From the NCBI RefSeq assembly GCF_022829295.1, contig NZ_JAKSYH010000114.1, positions 62,001-126,000 on the forward strand: a stretch of 64,000 nt of DNA. Reading direction: 5' to 3'. Both the position numbers and the translations under genes were made by a program. Origin of the DNA: Methylobacterium sp. J-088 (GTDB lineage: Bacteria; Pseudomonadota; Alphaproteobacteria; Rhizobiales; Beijerinckiaceae). The notes below the pieces were generated by a model that was not told the origin of the DNA, made no database searches, and saw only the letters and a program-made list of their open reading frames with translations. Shown here one piece after another: positions 34,654-43,130 of this stretch. Each line of letters opens with the position of its first letter. Position 1 is the first letter of the stretch.

Positions 34654-36351
34654 TCAGAACGGGTAATAGCGCAGCGAGGTCAGGCCGGTGACGAGGTGGG
34701 TGGACGGGGCGATCCCGTAGGCGCCCCGGAAGGCGTCGCGCTCGGTGTAGGAGACCTGCGCGCCCGCCACGAGGCGGCCGAAATCGCCCTTGTAGAGATC
34801 GTGCCAGAAGCCGCCGGTGATCTGGCGGATGTCGCGGCTCTCCGCCTGGCAGGTCCCGCTCGCCGCGCCCTCGACGTCGCAGCCGGTCACCACCAGGGTC
34901 GGCGAACCGTAGCCGGTGGCGTTGAGCGCGCCGGCACGCGCGGCGTGCTCCCAGCCGGCATAGAGGTAGACGTCGGTGCCGGGCTGGATGTGGGCGACGC
35001 CGCCGGCGAGCAGCTGGAAGGCCGGGATCGGGGCGACCGACCCGTCGGCCTTCAGGGCGAAGTCCGGCAATTGCGCCGAGCCGTAGCGGCCGATGCCCTG
35101 GCCGACGAGGCCGCTGACCTGCAGGTCCAGGCGCTTGTCGATCACCGGCAGGGTCGCGGCGCCGCCGATGCCGTAGCCCAGCGCGGTGTCGGTGCGGCCG
35201 GGGAGGCGGGTCGCGGCGGTGAGGTTGGTGGGGCTCAGCCGGTCGTCGAAGAACCGCACCAGACCTTTGAGCTCGAAGTGGCCGAAGCCGGGCTCGAGGG
35301 CGAGCTTGCCGATGACGTCGGGGACGCTGTTGTTCGAGTAGGTGGTGGAGGTGTTGAGCTGGCCGACCGCGTCGCCGGCATTGCTGACGTTGACGATGCC
35401 GGGCGCCGCGAAGGGGCTCGGCGGCAGCACGCTCTGGGGCGATTCCACCGACAGGCCGGCCCAGAGGCCCGGCGCGATGTCCTTGACCACGCGCAGCTGC
35501 GGGTTCCGGGTCCAGTTGAAGCCCGGCACGTACTGCACGTCGATGGTGAGCGGGATCTGCTCCTTGAGCGGGGTGATGCCGGACAGGTCCGTGGTGAGCA
35601 GGCTCCAGGCTTGGCCGGCCAGGACGTGCCAACCGGAATCGAGGGTCTCGACCGTGGCGAAGAGCTGCCGGATGCGTGGGTTGTAGCTGTTGCTCTCGCG
35701 CGAGTTCGCGTTGGTGGCAGCCCCCAGGAAATCGATCTCGTAATAGCCCGAGACCTGGAGCGTGGGCTCGACCTTCGCGGTGAACAAACCGCTCAGGCGG
35801 CTTTGCCGGGCGGAGAAGCGGAACTCGTTCTCCCGCGAGCGGGGATCGTTGCGGAACGGGATGCCGCCGAAATCGGTGCCGACATCCGAGTCGAGGTTGG
35901 GATGGCGGACGATGCCCGCCAGTTCGAAGAAGCCGCCCGGGGTGAAGCAGACCGCCGGCCCGAGGGCGTAGCTGCCGACGTTGCAGGCGAGGTCGTTGGC
36001 GAGGATGACCGGCGTGTGCGCGCTCATGGCCGGGCGCGCCCCACCGGGGCCACCCACCTGGGCCACGCGCTGCTGATGCTCGGTGCGGGCGGCCAAGCGC
36101 GCCTGCTCCCGCGACAGCACCCGGCGCTCCCGGGCCTCCCCGGCGATCGCGGCCCGCTGCGTTCCGGATTGCCGGCGCAGGGCAGCGAGTTCCTGCTGCA
36201 TGGCCAGCATCTGGCGCTGCATCGCGTCCATCCGGGCCGCCATCTCGGCGACGCTCTGAGCCTGGGCCGGCAGGCCCCCGAGGCCGAGGGCGAGCCCGGT
36301 CGCGGCCGCTGTGGCGCGGGTGCTCGGCAGGATCAGGCGCAGCATGGGCAC
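34654..36351 (-). CDS. DcaP-like outer-membrane porin
   Basis: A 565-residue porin. Signal peptide (TRATAAATGLALGLGGLPAQAQ), then a coiled-coil segment over residues about 35-95 (MAARMDAMQRQMLAMQQELA, QARLAARTEHQQRV), then a long beta-barrel with a GFFELAGIVRH-type first strand and a terminal aromatic residue (SLRYYPF). The coiled coil followed by a barrel with KVEPTLQVSGYYEIDFLGA is typical of DcaP-like trimeric porins. These take up dicarboxylic or aromatic acids, so the sugar-acid genes elsewhere in the window may be related, though this is speculative. Stands alone. Confidence 0.87.
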   Translation of the reverse strand: MPMLRLILPSTRATAAATGLALGLGGLPAQAQSVAEMAARMDAMQRQMLAMQQELAALRRQSGTQRAAIAGEARERRVLSREQARLAARTEHQQRVAQVGGPGGARPAMSAHTPVILANDLACNVGSYALGPAVCFTPGGFFELAGIVRHPNLDSDVGTDFGGIPFRNDPRSRENEFRFSARQSRLSGLFTAKVEPTLQVSGYYEIDFLGAATNANSRESNSYNPRIRQLFATVETLDSGWHVLAGQAWSLLTTDLSGITPLKEQIPLTIDVQYVPGFNWTRNPQLRVVKDIAPGLWAGLSVESPQSVLPPSPFAAPGIVNVSNAGDAVGQLNTSTTYSNNSVPDVIGKLALEPGFGHFELKGLVRFFDDRLSPTNLTAATRLPGRTDTALGYGIGGAATLPVIDKRLDLQVSGLVGQGIGRYGSAQLPDFALKADGSVAPIPAFQLLAGGVAHIQPGTDVYLYAGWEHAARAGALNATGYGSPTLVVTGCDVEGAASGTCQAESRDIRQITGGFWHDLYKGDFGRLVAGAQVSYTERDAFRGAYGIAPSTHLVTGLTSLRYYPF

Positions 36352-36727
36352 TCAGCCGAGGAGGTGGGATCCCTGGGGTCGGATCCGGGGCGAACAGCCC
36401 AAAGTGGTGGGATGCCACATACGACGCTCGCACGACGACTCGCCGCAGGGTACCCCGGCGGCGGTGGGAAACCGTCCGCCGGCCGCTGGTTCCAAACCGC
36501 TGTGGCGCTGCCGCCACGGCGAATAACCCGTTGTCAAAACACATGTTAAAGTCGCAGGGATCGCGGCCCGCGGGCGGCGCCGCCACGGCGTCGGGTCGGC
36601 GCGCCATCGCCATGGCGGCGCCCGCGATCTCCTGCCCGGGGTGCGCAGCCAGGAACTTGGCCATGCGGCGCCCGCGTTCCCTGAGCGAATGGGACCCCAG
36701 AGCCCGCACCGCAACACAGGTAACGCC
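36352..36727. other. Intergenic region, nothing seen
   Basis: 376 bases between divergent porin and DUF892 genes; presumably holds both promoters. No gene, hairpin or recognised operator stands out. Confidence 0.4.
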
Positions 36728-37237
36728 ATGACCACGGACGTACGCGAAATCTACGTCACGGCCCTCAAGAACACCCATGCCGTCGAGATGCAGGCGCTGC
36801 AGATCATGGAGCGGCAGGTCGAGCGCCTGGAGCGCTATCCGGAGATGGAGCAGGCCCTGCGCCGCCACATCGCGGAAACGCACGGCCAGCGCGACCGCCT
36901 GGAGGAGGCGCTCCAAAGCCTGGGCGACAGCCCCTCGGCCCTCAAGGAAGGGTTTTTGGGCTTCGTCGGCAACATGATGGCTCTCGGTCATGCCCCGGCC
37001 CAGGACGAGATCCTGAAGAACACCTACGCCAACCATGCCTTCGAGAACTTCGAGATCGCGGCCTACGAGTCGCTGCTCGTCATCGCCGATGCCGCCGGCC
37101 AGCAGGGGCACCGGACGGCGTTTCAGCAGTCGCTCAAGGAAGAGCAGGGCATGGCGGAAGCGGTGCGGAAGCTGATCGGGCCGACCACCGAGCGCTACCT
37201 CCAGCTGACCACGTCCGGCGCGAAGGCCGACCGGTAG
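36728..37237 (+). CDS. DUF892 ferritin-like protein (YciE/YciF family)
   Basis: A 169-residue all-helical protein of the DUF892 family, ferritin-like four-helix bundles induced by stress in several bacteria. Candidate metal-binding residues sit in NTHAVEMQALQIMERQVERL, the RHIAETHGQRDRLEEAL helix, FENFEIAAYESLLVIAD and FQQSLKEEQGMAEAV. The ATG giving MTTDVREIY is supported by spacing to conserved positions; the frame is open upstream. A second, divergent family member is at 54330. The cellular role of the family is not firmly known. Confidence 0.9.
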   Translation: MTTDVREIYVTALKNTHAVEMQALQIMERQVERLERYPEMEQALRRHIAETHGQRDRLEEALQSLGDSPSALKEGFLGFVGNMMALGHAPAQDEILKNTYANHAFENFEIAAYESLLVIADAAGQQGHRTAFQQSLKEEQGMAEAVRKLIGPTTERYLQLTTSGAKADR

Positions 37238-37300
37238 GGTTCGCTTCGTCGAGGCGGACACCGGCTCGGCACACGAGAGCACGTCGACGCAAGGCTTCAG

Positions 37301-37335
37301 GGCTGCGCCCGGTCGCGACGCGATCGGGCGCAGCC
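37301..37335. terminator. GC-rich hairpin, likely terminator
   Basis: GGCTGCGCCCG pairs perfectly with CGGGCGCAGCC across a 13-base loop. Alternative pairing also exists: CGCAAGGCT at 37289 with AGCCTTGCG at 37332. No T-run follows. Confidence 0.5.
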
Positions 37336-37341
37336 TTGCGC

Positions 37342-37566
37342 ATGGTCGAGCCGCATCCAGCCGGAGGGCACGCCGCGCGCCTCCGGTGCGACGTGGCAGC
37401 GCGCTTCGTACGACACTCACCCGGCTACCGCATCGTGCTGGCCACCGACACCCTGCGCAGTTCCTGCGACGAGGCGCACGACGCGCTGCTGCTGATGTAC
37501 CGCATGCGCTACGGCCATCAGGTCGAGACGCCGACCACCGCCGAGATCCTCGACCGCTGGCGGTGA
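37342..37566 (+). CDS. Small hypothetical protein
   Basis: A 74-residue protein, no family recognised. The region RFVRHSPGYRIVLATDTLR followed by SCDEAHDALLLMYRMRYGH looks like one beta hairpin and a helix. The C-terminus (TTAEILDRWR) is hydrophilic. No clear ribosome-binding site is visible before the ATG, and its start lies just after a hairpin, so the coding status is moderate. Confidence 0.5.
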   Translation: MVEPHPAGGHAARLRCDVAARFVRHSPGYRIVLATDTLRSSCDEAHDALLLMYRMRYGHQVETPTTAEILDRWR

Positions 37567-37759
37567 GCGGCGCGGGCCGCGCACGGCTCCGAACCAGTTA
37601 CGGTCAAGCTCAAACGAGATCAGCACCGGTCGGTTCCGTCGACCTTCGACCTCCGAATACGCGAGACCTCCGAAACCAGGCACGAAAAACAGTCGCACCG
37701 CGCGAACCTGTGGCCGATGTGACCGTTATGTCTCCAAACACCGTACCGGAGGACAGGTT

Positions 37760-37957
37760 ATGGCCAAGCACGAGATCCTCGGCTACTTCGAGCACCGCCG
37801 CGACGGCGCCTGGATCTGCACCCGGCCCTTCACCCTGACGACGCGGGATGCCAGCATCGATATCCGCCAGGGCATGCGGTTCGACTATGGCAAGCGGATC
37901 GGCGGCGTCGATCTCGCCGAATACCTGGAGCGCCTGGGCTCGCAGTTCGGTTCGTAA
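37760..37957 (+). CDS. Small hypothetical protein
   Basis: A 65-residue protein with a good ribosome-binding site (GGAGG nine bases before the ATG). The pattern ILGYFEHRRDGAWICTRPFT, then IDIRQGMRFDYGKRIGGVDLA and EYLERLG suggests a small beta-sheet fold with a terminal helix. There is no signal peptide. I know no function. It lies between unrelated genes. Confidence 0.62.
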   Translation: MAKHEILGYFEHRRDGAWICTRPFTLTTRDASIDIRQGMRFDYGKRIGGVDLAEYLERLGSQFGS

Positions 37958-38023
37958 GCGCGAACCGACTTCCGACACGTCGAACATGCGTGGCGCCGGA
38001 CCGGGTCCGGCGCCTTTTCGCGT

Positions 38024-38794
38024 TCAGGCGCCGCCCCATTGCATGGTCAGCCCGCCATCGACCACCAGGGTGTGGCCCGTCACATAGGCGGAGGCGTCCG
38101 AGGCGAGATAGAGGATCGCCCGGGCGATCTCCTCGGGCTGGCCGGCCCGGTGGAACGGGATCCGCTCCAGGGACTGGTCGAGCGTCTCCGGATTTTCGAA
38201 CCGGTCGGCGGTCATCGGGGTCTCGATCAGGCCCGGAGCGACGCTGTTGACGTTGATCCGGTCCTCGGCAAGCTCCCGCGATAGGGAGCGGCACAGGGAG
38301 CCGAGCCCGGCCTTGGACATGCCGTAGGGTGCGCTCTCGGGCGTCGGCAGGTGCTGGGCCACGGACGAGACGAACACGATCTTGCCGTTCCCCCCTTGCG
38401 CCTTGCGCATCTTGATGAAGGGGCGGGCGCAGAACAGCGGGCCCATCAGGTTCACCCGCAGGATCCGCTCCAGCAGCGCGTCGTCCATCTCGGCCACCGG
38501 CACGCCGCTCATGGCCTGGCCGGCATTCGCCACCAGGACGTCGAGGGTGCCGAACTCGCTGCCGATCCGGTCGAAGGCTGCGTTGACCGCCGCCGGATCG
38601 CCGACATCGAGCTGGAGCACCAAGGCCCGGCGCCCGGCGGCTTCGACCCGGGCGGCGGTCTCGCGGATGCCGGCCTCGTCGGTGTGGTAGGTGATCGCCA
38701 CGTCAGCCCCCTCCCGGGCGAACAGCTCGGCGGTCGCCTGCCCGATGCCGGAATCGGCTCCGGTGATCAGGGCACGGGTGTCGGTGAAGCTCAT
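38024..38794 (-). CDS. Short-chain dehydrogenase/reductase, probably sugar dehydrogenase type
   Basis: A 256-residue classical SDR. Cofactor motif TGADSGIGQATA is at residues about 10-21, DVLVANAG near 85-92, catalytic Ser in VFVSSVAQ, the YGMSKAG catalytic Tyr-x3-Lys, and the C-terminal ASAYVTGHTLVVDGGLTM. It is close to the glucose 1-dehydrogenase/3-oxoacyl-reductase group, but the substrate cannot be specified. The TetR regulator gene diverges from it with 152 bases between, so it is probably that regulator's target. Confidence 0.88.
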   Translation of the reverse strand: MSFTDTRALITGADSGIGQATAELFAREGADVAITYHTDEAGIRETAARVEAAGRRALVLQLDVGDPAAVNAAFDRIGSEFGTLDVLVANAGQAMSGVPVAEMDDALLERILRVNLMGPLFCARPFIKMRKAQGGNGKIVFVSSVAQHLPTPESAPYGMSKAGLGSLCRSLSRELAEDRINVNSVAPGLIETPMTADRFENPETLDQSLERIPFHRAGQPEEIARAILYLASDASAYVTGHTLVVDGGLTMQWGGA

Positions 38795-38946
38795 CGTCGA
38801 TCCATGGGGTGCACCGCGGTCGCGGCCGGATGCCGAAGCAATCGGCGCCGCCCGGCGCAGTTCCGCGCGGTGCGCACCGGCCGCAGGGGAACCTCAGCCG
38901 GGCCGGCGTCTTTGACGCTCCGCGCCCGCATGTCCTAGTGAGGAGC

Positions 38947-39576
38947 ATGTCTCTGGCTGACACGATCCCCTGCCCGACCGAGGAGAGCGCCCCCGATACG
39001 CGCAGCCGCATCCTCGCGACGGCGGACGCGTATTTCCGCGAGATCGGCTACCAGAAGACGACGGTGGCCGACATTGCCCGTACGCTCAAGATGAGCCCGG
39101 CCAACGTCTATCGCTTCTTCGATTCGAAGAAGGCGATCAACGAGGCGGTGCTGGAGCGCCTGATCGGCGAGGTCGAGGCGTTGATCTCGGAGATCGCCGA
39201 CCGGCCCGGCCTCGATCCGACCGCCCGGTTCGTGGCGGCGATCGAGACCTTGCACCGCGACTGCACCCGGCGGTGCGAGGCGTTTCCCCGGCTGCACGAG
39301 ATGATCGAGGCGGCGATGGCGGAGAGCTGGGATGTCTGCCGCCACCACGTCGCCCGGATCACCGCCGGGATCGAGCGCATCATCGTCGAAGGCGTGGCCC
39401 GCGGCGTCTTCGAGGCCGCGGATCCCGCCGAGGCGGCGGCCTGCGTCCACGCCGCGATCGCCCGCTACACGCACCCGGTCCTGGTCGGGAAGTCGCCGCT
39501 CCAGCCGGCGCCGTCGGTGGAGGCCATGACGGCGTTCCTGCTGCGGAGCCTGGCGCCGGCCCGGCGCCGGCCATAG
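38947..39576 (+). CDS. TetR-family transcriptional regulator
   Basis: A 209-residue TetR regulator. The helix-turn-helix lies within residues 18-64 (SRILATADAYFREIGYQKTT then VADIARTLKMSPANVYRFF). The C-terminal effector-binding part resembles the TetR_C_7-type group seen in several alphaproteobacteria (CTRRCEAFPRLHEMIEAAMA). The ATG has GAGGAG immediately upstream. Divergent from the SDR gene, so control of that gene and itself is likely. Confidence 0.9.
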   Translation: MSLADTIPCPTEESAPDTRSRILATADAYFREIGYQKTTVADIARTLKMSPANVYRFFDSKKAINEAVLERLIGEVEALISEIADRPGLDPTARFVAAIETLHRDCTRRCEAFPRLHEMIEAAMAESWDVCRHHVARITAGIERIIVEGVARGVFEAADPAEAAACVHAAIARYTHPVLVGKSPLQPAPSVEAMTAFLLRSLAPARRRP

Positions 39577-39664
39577 GGCTGTGGGCGCAGGGACCCGATA
39601 CGGTCGATCGCAGCACGGCCTTACCCCCGTTTCGATACGTGAGGCCCTGCGGTATGGTGCTCGC

Positions 39665-39880
39665 ATGATGCGCCGTCCCAGAATCGGCACGCCCCCCCGC
39701 GCTGTCCCGCCGGACAGGAGCGCTGGCGCGCCGTCGACCGCCGATACGGACGTCACGCTGCCGGAGACAATGACGGTCGAGGAGCGGGCTGCCGTCCGGC
39801 GCGGATTGTCCGACGTGCAGGCGGGCCACCTCGCCACCGAGGCGGAGATCGAGGCCGCGTTCCGACGCTTCAGGCCGTGA
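39665..39880 (+). CDS. Probable antitoxin of a ParE-type pair
   Basis: A 71-residue protein directly before and overlapping a ParE-type toxin gene (GTGA overlap). The C-terminal half (ETMTVEERAAVRRGLSDVQA followed by EAEIEAAFRRFRP) resembles antitoxin segments that bind ParE. The N-terminal half is Pro/Arg-rich and I see no clear ribbon-helix-helix or AbrB DNA-binding domain, so its class is uncertain. Two adjacent ATGs (39665, 39668) are possible starts. Confidence 0.7.
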   Translation: MMRRPRIGTPPRAVPPDRSAGAPSTADTDVTLPETMTVEERAAVRRGLSDVQAGHLATEAEIEAAFRRFRP

Positions 39881-40155
39881 TCGTCGTCTACACTCAGGCA
39901 GCGCTCACGGATCTGAACGGCATCGCGGACTACCTCATCCATCGCAATCCCGACGGTGCAGCCAAGGTCGAGAGGGACATCAGGGCCACCATCGACAGAC
40001 TGACCGTGCACCCCTTCAGCGGACGGCAGCAGGACGAGGCGACCGTGCGCAAGGCCGTCTCGCCGAGCTACCGATACCGGATCTTCTACGCCGTCGACGC
40101 AGGCAACGGCGTCGTTCAGGTGCTCGCGATCCTGCATCCATCGCGGGATGGTTAG
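39877..40155 (+). CDS. ParE/RelE-superfamily toxin
   Basis: A 92-residue toxin starting at GTG inside the antitoxin gene. The order IVVYTQAALTDLNGIADYLI, NPDGAAKVERDIRATIDRL, HPFSGRQQDEATVRKAVSPSYRYRIFY and VLAILHPSRDG is the canonical ParE/RelE fold, with Arg-rich basic residues in the third strand. A target (gyrase or mRNA) cannot be chosen from sequence. A hairpin terminator follows directly. Confidence 0.88.
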   Translation: MIVVYTQAALTDLNGIADYLIHRNPDGAAKVERDIRATIDRLTVHPFSGRQQDEATVRKAVSPSYRYRIFYAVDAGNGVVQVLAILHPSRDG

Positions 40156-40156
40156 A

Positions 40157-40197
40157 GCATCGTCCCGAAAGGCGGCTTCCATCTTCCGGGACGATGC
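40157..40197. terminator. Inverted repeat/terminator after the ParE-type gene
   Basis: GCATCGTCCCG (40157-40167) pairs with CGGGACGATGC (40187-40197) across a 19-base loop. It lies between the convergent toxin and DUF1330 genes and resembles dispersed intergenic repeats in this group. Confidence 0.65.
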
Positions 40198-40225
40198 GAC
40201 GGACGGATCCTCTCCGCGGAGAGAC

Positions 40226-40570
40226 CTACTCGGACGCCGCCCCGGCCTCCGGCACGGGCTTGGAGGCTTTGGGCTGCGGGCCGTCATAACCCTCGATCAC
40301 CAGGATCTCGGCCTCGACGCCGCCGCGCTGCTTGGCCTTGGCGGCCTGGTAGAGATCGGAGTTCCAGCAGGCGAGGGCGTCGGCGTAGCTCGGGAACTCG
40401 ATCACCACGTTGCGGGAGCGGGCCGGCCCCATCACCGCCTCGTGGGCGCCGCCGCGCACGAGGAAGCGCCCGCCGAACTTGGCGAAAGCCGCGCCGTTGG
40501 CCGCTACGTAGTCCTTGTAGGCCTCCGCGTCGCGGACATCGACCCGCGCGATCCAGTAGCCCTTCGTCAT
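40226..40570 (-). CDS. DUF1330 protein
   Basis: A 114-residue protein of the DUF1330 dimeric alpha/beta-barrel family. Typical blocks are KGYWIARVDVRDAEAYKDYV, FGGRFLVRGG, RNVVIEFPSYADALACWNS and LYQAAK. The short C-terminal extension is Pro/Ala-rich. No catalytic activity is established for the family. The start ATG gives MTKGYW, preceded by a reading frame open another 21 codons without family similarity. It follows pyrF by about 80 bases and may be cotranscribed. Confidence 0.88.
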   Translation of the reverse strand: MTKGYWIARVDVRDAEAYKDYVAANGAAFAKFGGRFLVRGGAHEAVMGPARSRNVVIEFPSYADALACWNSDLYQAAKAKQRGGVEAEILVIEGYDGPQPKASKPVPEAGAASE

Positions 40571-40653
40571 GCTGCGTCTCCTGCCTTGCCGAGCCAATTG
40601 GATCTTGCCGGGCGAAGTGGCTCCGGGCCGCACGAAAGCAATCCCCGTTCTGA

Positions 40654-41346
40654 TCAGGCCATCTCGGCCAAGATCGCCTGCGCCACCGCACGGGGGTCGG
40701 CGGCGCCGGTGATCGGGCGCCCGACCACGACATGGTCGATCCCGGCCTGCCTAGCCTCGCCGGGGGTCATCACCCGCTTCTGGTCGCCGGCCTCGGCGCC
40801 CGCCGGACGGATTCCCGGGGTGACGATCAGCCGGTCCGGCCCGACGATCCGCCGGACCGCGGCCGCCTCCGCCGCCGAGCAGACGAGGCCGTCGATGCCG
40901 ATCTCGGCGGCCTGGGCGGCGCGCCGGGCGACCAGCTCCGCCACCGGCAGGCCGTAGCCGGCTTCCGCCGCGTCGGCATCGTCGTAGGAGGTCAGCACCG
41001 TCACGGCGAGGATCTTCAGGTCCGCACCCCGACCACGAAAAGCCGCCCGCATGGTCTGCGGGTAGGCGTGGACGGTGAGGAAGGTGGCCCCTGAATTCGA
41101 GACCGCACGCACCCCCGCCTCGACGGTGTTGCCGATGTCGTGCAGCTTCAGGTCGAGGAAGGTCTTGAGGCCCCGCGCCGCCAGACGCTCGGCGAGCGCA
41201 AGGCCGCCCGCGTAACCCAGCTGATAGCCGATCTTGTAGAAGGTCGCGGCATCGCCGATCCGGTCGATCAGCGCCTCGGCCTCGGGCACGCCCGGCAGGT
41301 CGAGGGCCACGATCAGGCGGTCGCGGGGGTCGGCGGTCTCGGGCAT
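40654..41346 (-). CDS. pyrF: Orotidine 5'-phosphate decarboxylase
   Basis: A 230-residue TIM-barrel enzyme making UMP from OMP, the last step of pyrimidine synthesis. The catalytic Asp/Lys/Asp cluster is in [19 protein letters not shown]. The substrate Asp is in LIVALDLPG. Phosphate binding lies in VTPGIRP and VVVGRPIT. Length is normal. It is soluble and cytoplasmic and acts as a homodimer. No other pyrimidine genes are in the window. Confidence 0.96.
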   Translation of the reverse strand: MPETADPRDRLIVALDLPGVPEAEALIDRIGDAATFYKIGYQLGYAGGLALAERLAARGLKTFLDLKLHDIGNTVEAGVRAVSNSGATFLTVHAYPQTMRAAFRGRGADLKILAVTVLTSYDDADAAEAGYGLPVAELVARRAAQAAEIGIDGLVCSAAEAAAVRRIVGPDRLIVTPGIRPAGAEAGDQKRVMTPGEARQAGIDHVVVGRPITGAADPRAVAQAILAEMA

Positions 41347-41528
41347 CGGGCGTCCTTCCGGGTCGCGGCACGGATCACGGCCGGGCGAGGCCTGTCAATG
41401 CGACAGGGTTCTGGCCGGCGATCCGGGTTGCTCCGGTGACGCGTGACACGGAGAGGCTTTCAGGCGGCGGGCCCCGGGAATATGGTGCAGGCGTCGCAGG
41501 ATGCTGGGGTCAACACCAGGAACCGGTC

Positions 41529-41747
41529 ATGATCCTCACGACACTGCTTCGCCAGAACTCGGAGGCCATCCGACGGGTCGGGACCGATGCCCGCGACGAG
41601 GCCCGGCGGGCGGGCGTACCGGCCTACTACATGGATCCAGCCCTCGGGGACGGTATCGTCCGTGACATGCCCGACGGCACATGTGAGCGCGTCGAACGTC
41701 GTGACGGCCGAAGAACCGTCGTCGAAACTTATGACCCGCGGACCTGA
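41529..41747 (+). CDS. Small partner protein of a zeta-like kinase
   Basis: A 72-residue protein whose 3' end overlaps the zeta-toxin-like kinase gene by 17 bases. AGGA seven bases before the ATG supports the start. The N-terminal part is helical (ILTTLLRQNSEAIRRVGTDA), and the C-terminal part has short strands (GIVRDMPDGTCERVERRDG). Genes of this size commonly precede zeta-like kinases in proteobacteria, so an antitoxin role is plausible, but I do not recognise the family. Confidence 0.6.
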   Translation: MILTTLLRQNSEAIRRVGTDARDEARRAGVPAYYMDPALGDGIVRDMPDGTCERVERRDGRRTVVETYDPRT

Positions 41748-42370
41748 GGGACGCGAATCCAGCCCGGTTTGTACCATCCCCGGTGGTCCCAGCGAATCCG
41801 GAAAGTCGAGTCTCTACCGGGCGCTCGCTCCACCCGGAGAGTCCGCGAACACGGACCTGATCGCGCGCGCGTTGAGCCCCGAAAACCCGGACGGTGCGTC
41901 GCTTCAGGCGGGCCGAGCGGTGCTTCGCCGCCTCGAAGAGCTTATCGATCAACGGCGCGATTTCGTCTGGGAGACCACGCTCAGTTCGAACCAAGCGCTC
42001 GCGCTCATGCGCCGGGCTTTCGATGCCGGTTATGAAATCGGACCCGTCTTCGTTACGCTCGCCGGCGTGGATCTGAATGTGGATCGTGTCGCTCAGAGAG
42101 TCAGCCAAGGCGGCCCCCCTATCCCGGAGACCGTCATTCGGCGCCGTTACGACGCGGCTTTCGAGAAGCTTGCGCGTGCCATACGCTATTCCGACGCGAC
42201 GGCGATCTTCGACAACACCGGGCGTGCGCCGAATTTGCCCCTGCGTATCGTCGGCGGCCTCATCGACGAGAACCGGCTCGACGCGTCTCAGCCCCTTCAT
42301 CTGCGGGGCCGTAGCGGAAGCGACGGATATCAGTCCGGAGGCCGTGTTCGGGGCGGCGCGCGATCCGTGA
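41731..42370 (+). pseudogene. Zeta-toxin-like P-loop kinase, probable frameshift near the 3' end
   Basis: Encodes a zeta-toxin-like kinase; these phosphorylate UDP-N-acetylglucosamine in the known examples. Walker A GGPSESGKS is at residues 18-26. NTDLIARALSPENPD, FVWETTLSSNQAL, VSQGGPPIPETVIRRRYD and SDATAIFDNTGRAP follow in family order. In the frame as read, it passes with no stop into antisense of the glycosylase gene, ending only near 42759. Removing one G from the run at 42305-42308 restores a sensible C-terminus (AVAEATDISPEAVFGAARDP) and a stop at 42368-42370, 10 bases before the convergent gene. So either a real frameshift or a sequencing error. Confidence 0.7.
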
Positions 42371-42380
42371 GGCTTCCGCC

Positions 42381-42995
42381 TCACCCCGCCAGCACCCGCG
42401 CCACCTCCGCTTTCAGCACCGGCAGCAGCTCCGCCTCGAACCAGGGCTCGCGCTTGAGCCAGCCGTTGTTGCGCCAGGACGGGTGGGGCAGGGGGAGCAC
42501 CCGCGGGCGCCGGGGCTCGGCGAGGATCTCCCGCCAGCGCCGCACCGTGCCGGTGAGGCCATCCTCCAGCTTCCCCAGGTGCCACCCTTGCGCGTACTGG
42601 CCGATCACCAGGGTCAGCGCGAGGTCCGGCAGCCCGGAGAACAGCTCCGCCCGCCAGCGCTCGGCGCATTCCCGGCGGGGCGGCCGGTCGCCGCCCTTGG
42701 CGTCCAACCCGGGGAAGCATGCGCCCATCGGCAGGATGGCGACCCGGGCGGCATCGTAGAACCGCGTCTCGTCGAGTCCGAGCCAGGACCGCAGCCGGAC
42801 GCCCGAGGGATCTCGGAACGGCATCCCGGTCCGGTGGGCGCGGGTGCCGGGGGCTTGGCTCGCGATGCAGAGGCGCGCGCCGGTGCTGCCCTGGACGATC
42901 GGCCGGGGCTCCTGGGGCAGCGGCGGACCGTAGAGCGGGCTGTCCCGGCAGAGGCGGCAGGCGCGCAGGCGGGCGGCAGTGTCTTCGAACGGCAT
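42381..42995 (-). CDS. Uracil-DNA-glycosylase family protein
   Basis: A 204-residue UDG-like protein. The motif GARLCIASQAPGTRAHRTGMP corresponds to the active-site/phosphate segment (GxxPG-like), and LPLPHPSWRNNGWLKREPW near the C-terminus matches the HPSxxN loop that inserts into DNA. Cysteines at the N-terminus (RACRLCRDSP) may be iron-sulfur or zinc ligands, as in family 4/5-like enzymes, though only two are close together. Removal of uracil or other deaminated bases is likely, not proven. Confidence 0.82.
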   Translation of the reverse strand: MPFEDTAARLRACRLCRDSPLYGPPLPQEPRPIVQGSTGARLCIASQAPGTRAHRTGMPFRDPSGVRLRSWLGLDETRFYDAARVAILPMGACFPGLDAKGGDRPPRRECAERWRAELFSGLPDLALTLVIGQYAQGWHLGKLEDGLTGTVRRWREILAEPRRPRVLPLPHPSWRNNGWLKREPWFEAELLPVLKAEVARVLAG

Positions 42996-43021
42996 CCCCC
43001 GGAGATGGCGCCGGACGGCCC

Positions 43022-43056
43022 AAAAAAGAAACGGCGCGGTGTCGCGCCGCGCCGTT
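43022..43056 (-). terminator. Intrinsic terminator of the molybdenum hydroxylase operon
   Basis: On the minus strand AACGGCGCGG pairs with CCGCGCCGTT across seven bases, followed by TCTTTTTTG, a proper U-run. It lies about 75 bases past the stop of the large subunit gene. Confidence 0.85.
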
Positions 43057-43130
43057 GTCAGTCGGTCTCTTGTCTTGGGGGAAGACCCAACCGTCCTACG
43101 CCGCCGCGCGGCGGCGGGCGGTGCGATTTC

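Noticed and set aside
34565..37420. Very long leftward frame over the porin and DUF892 genes
   Set aside because: It crosses the porin in another frame and runs antisense to the DUF892 gene; its sequence is Arg/Pro/His-rich without domains.
42381..42759. C-terminal extension of the zeta-like kinase over the glycosylase gene
   Set aside because: The extension is exact antisense of a well-defined gene and is low-complexity; a one-base shift explains it better.
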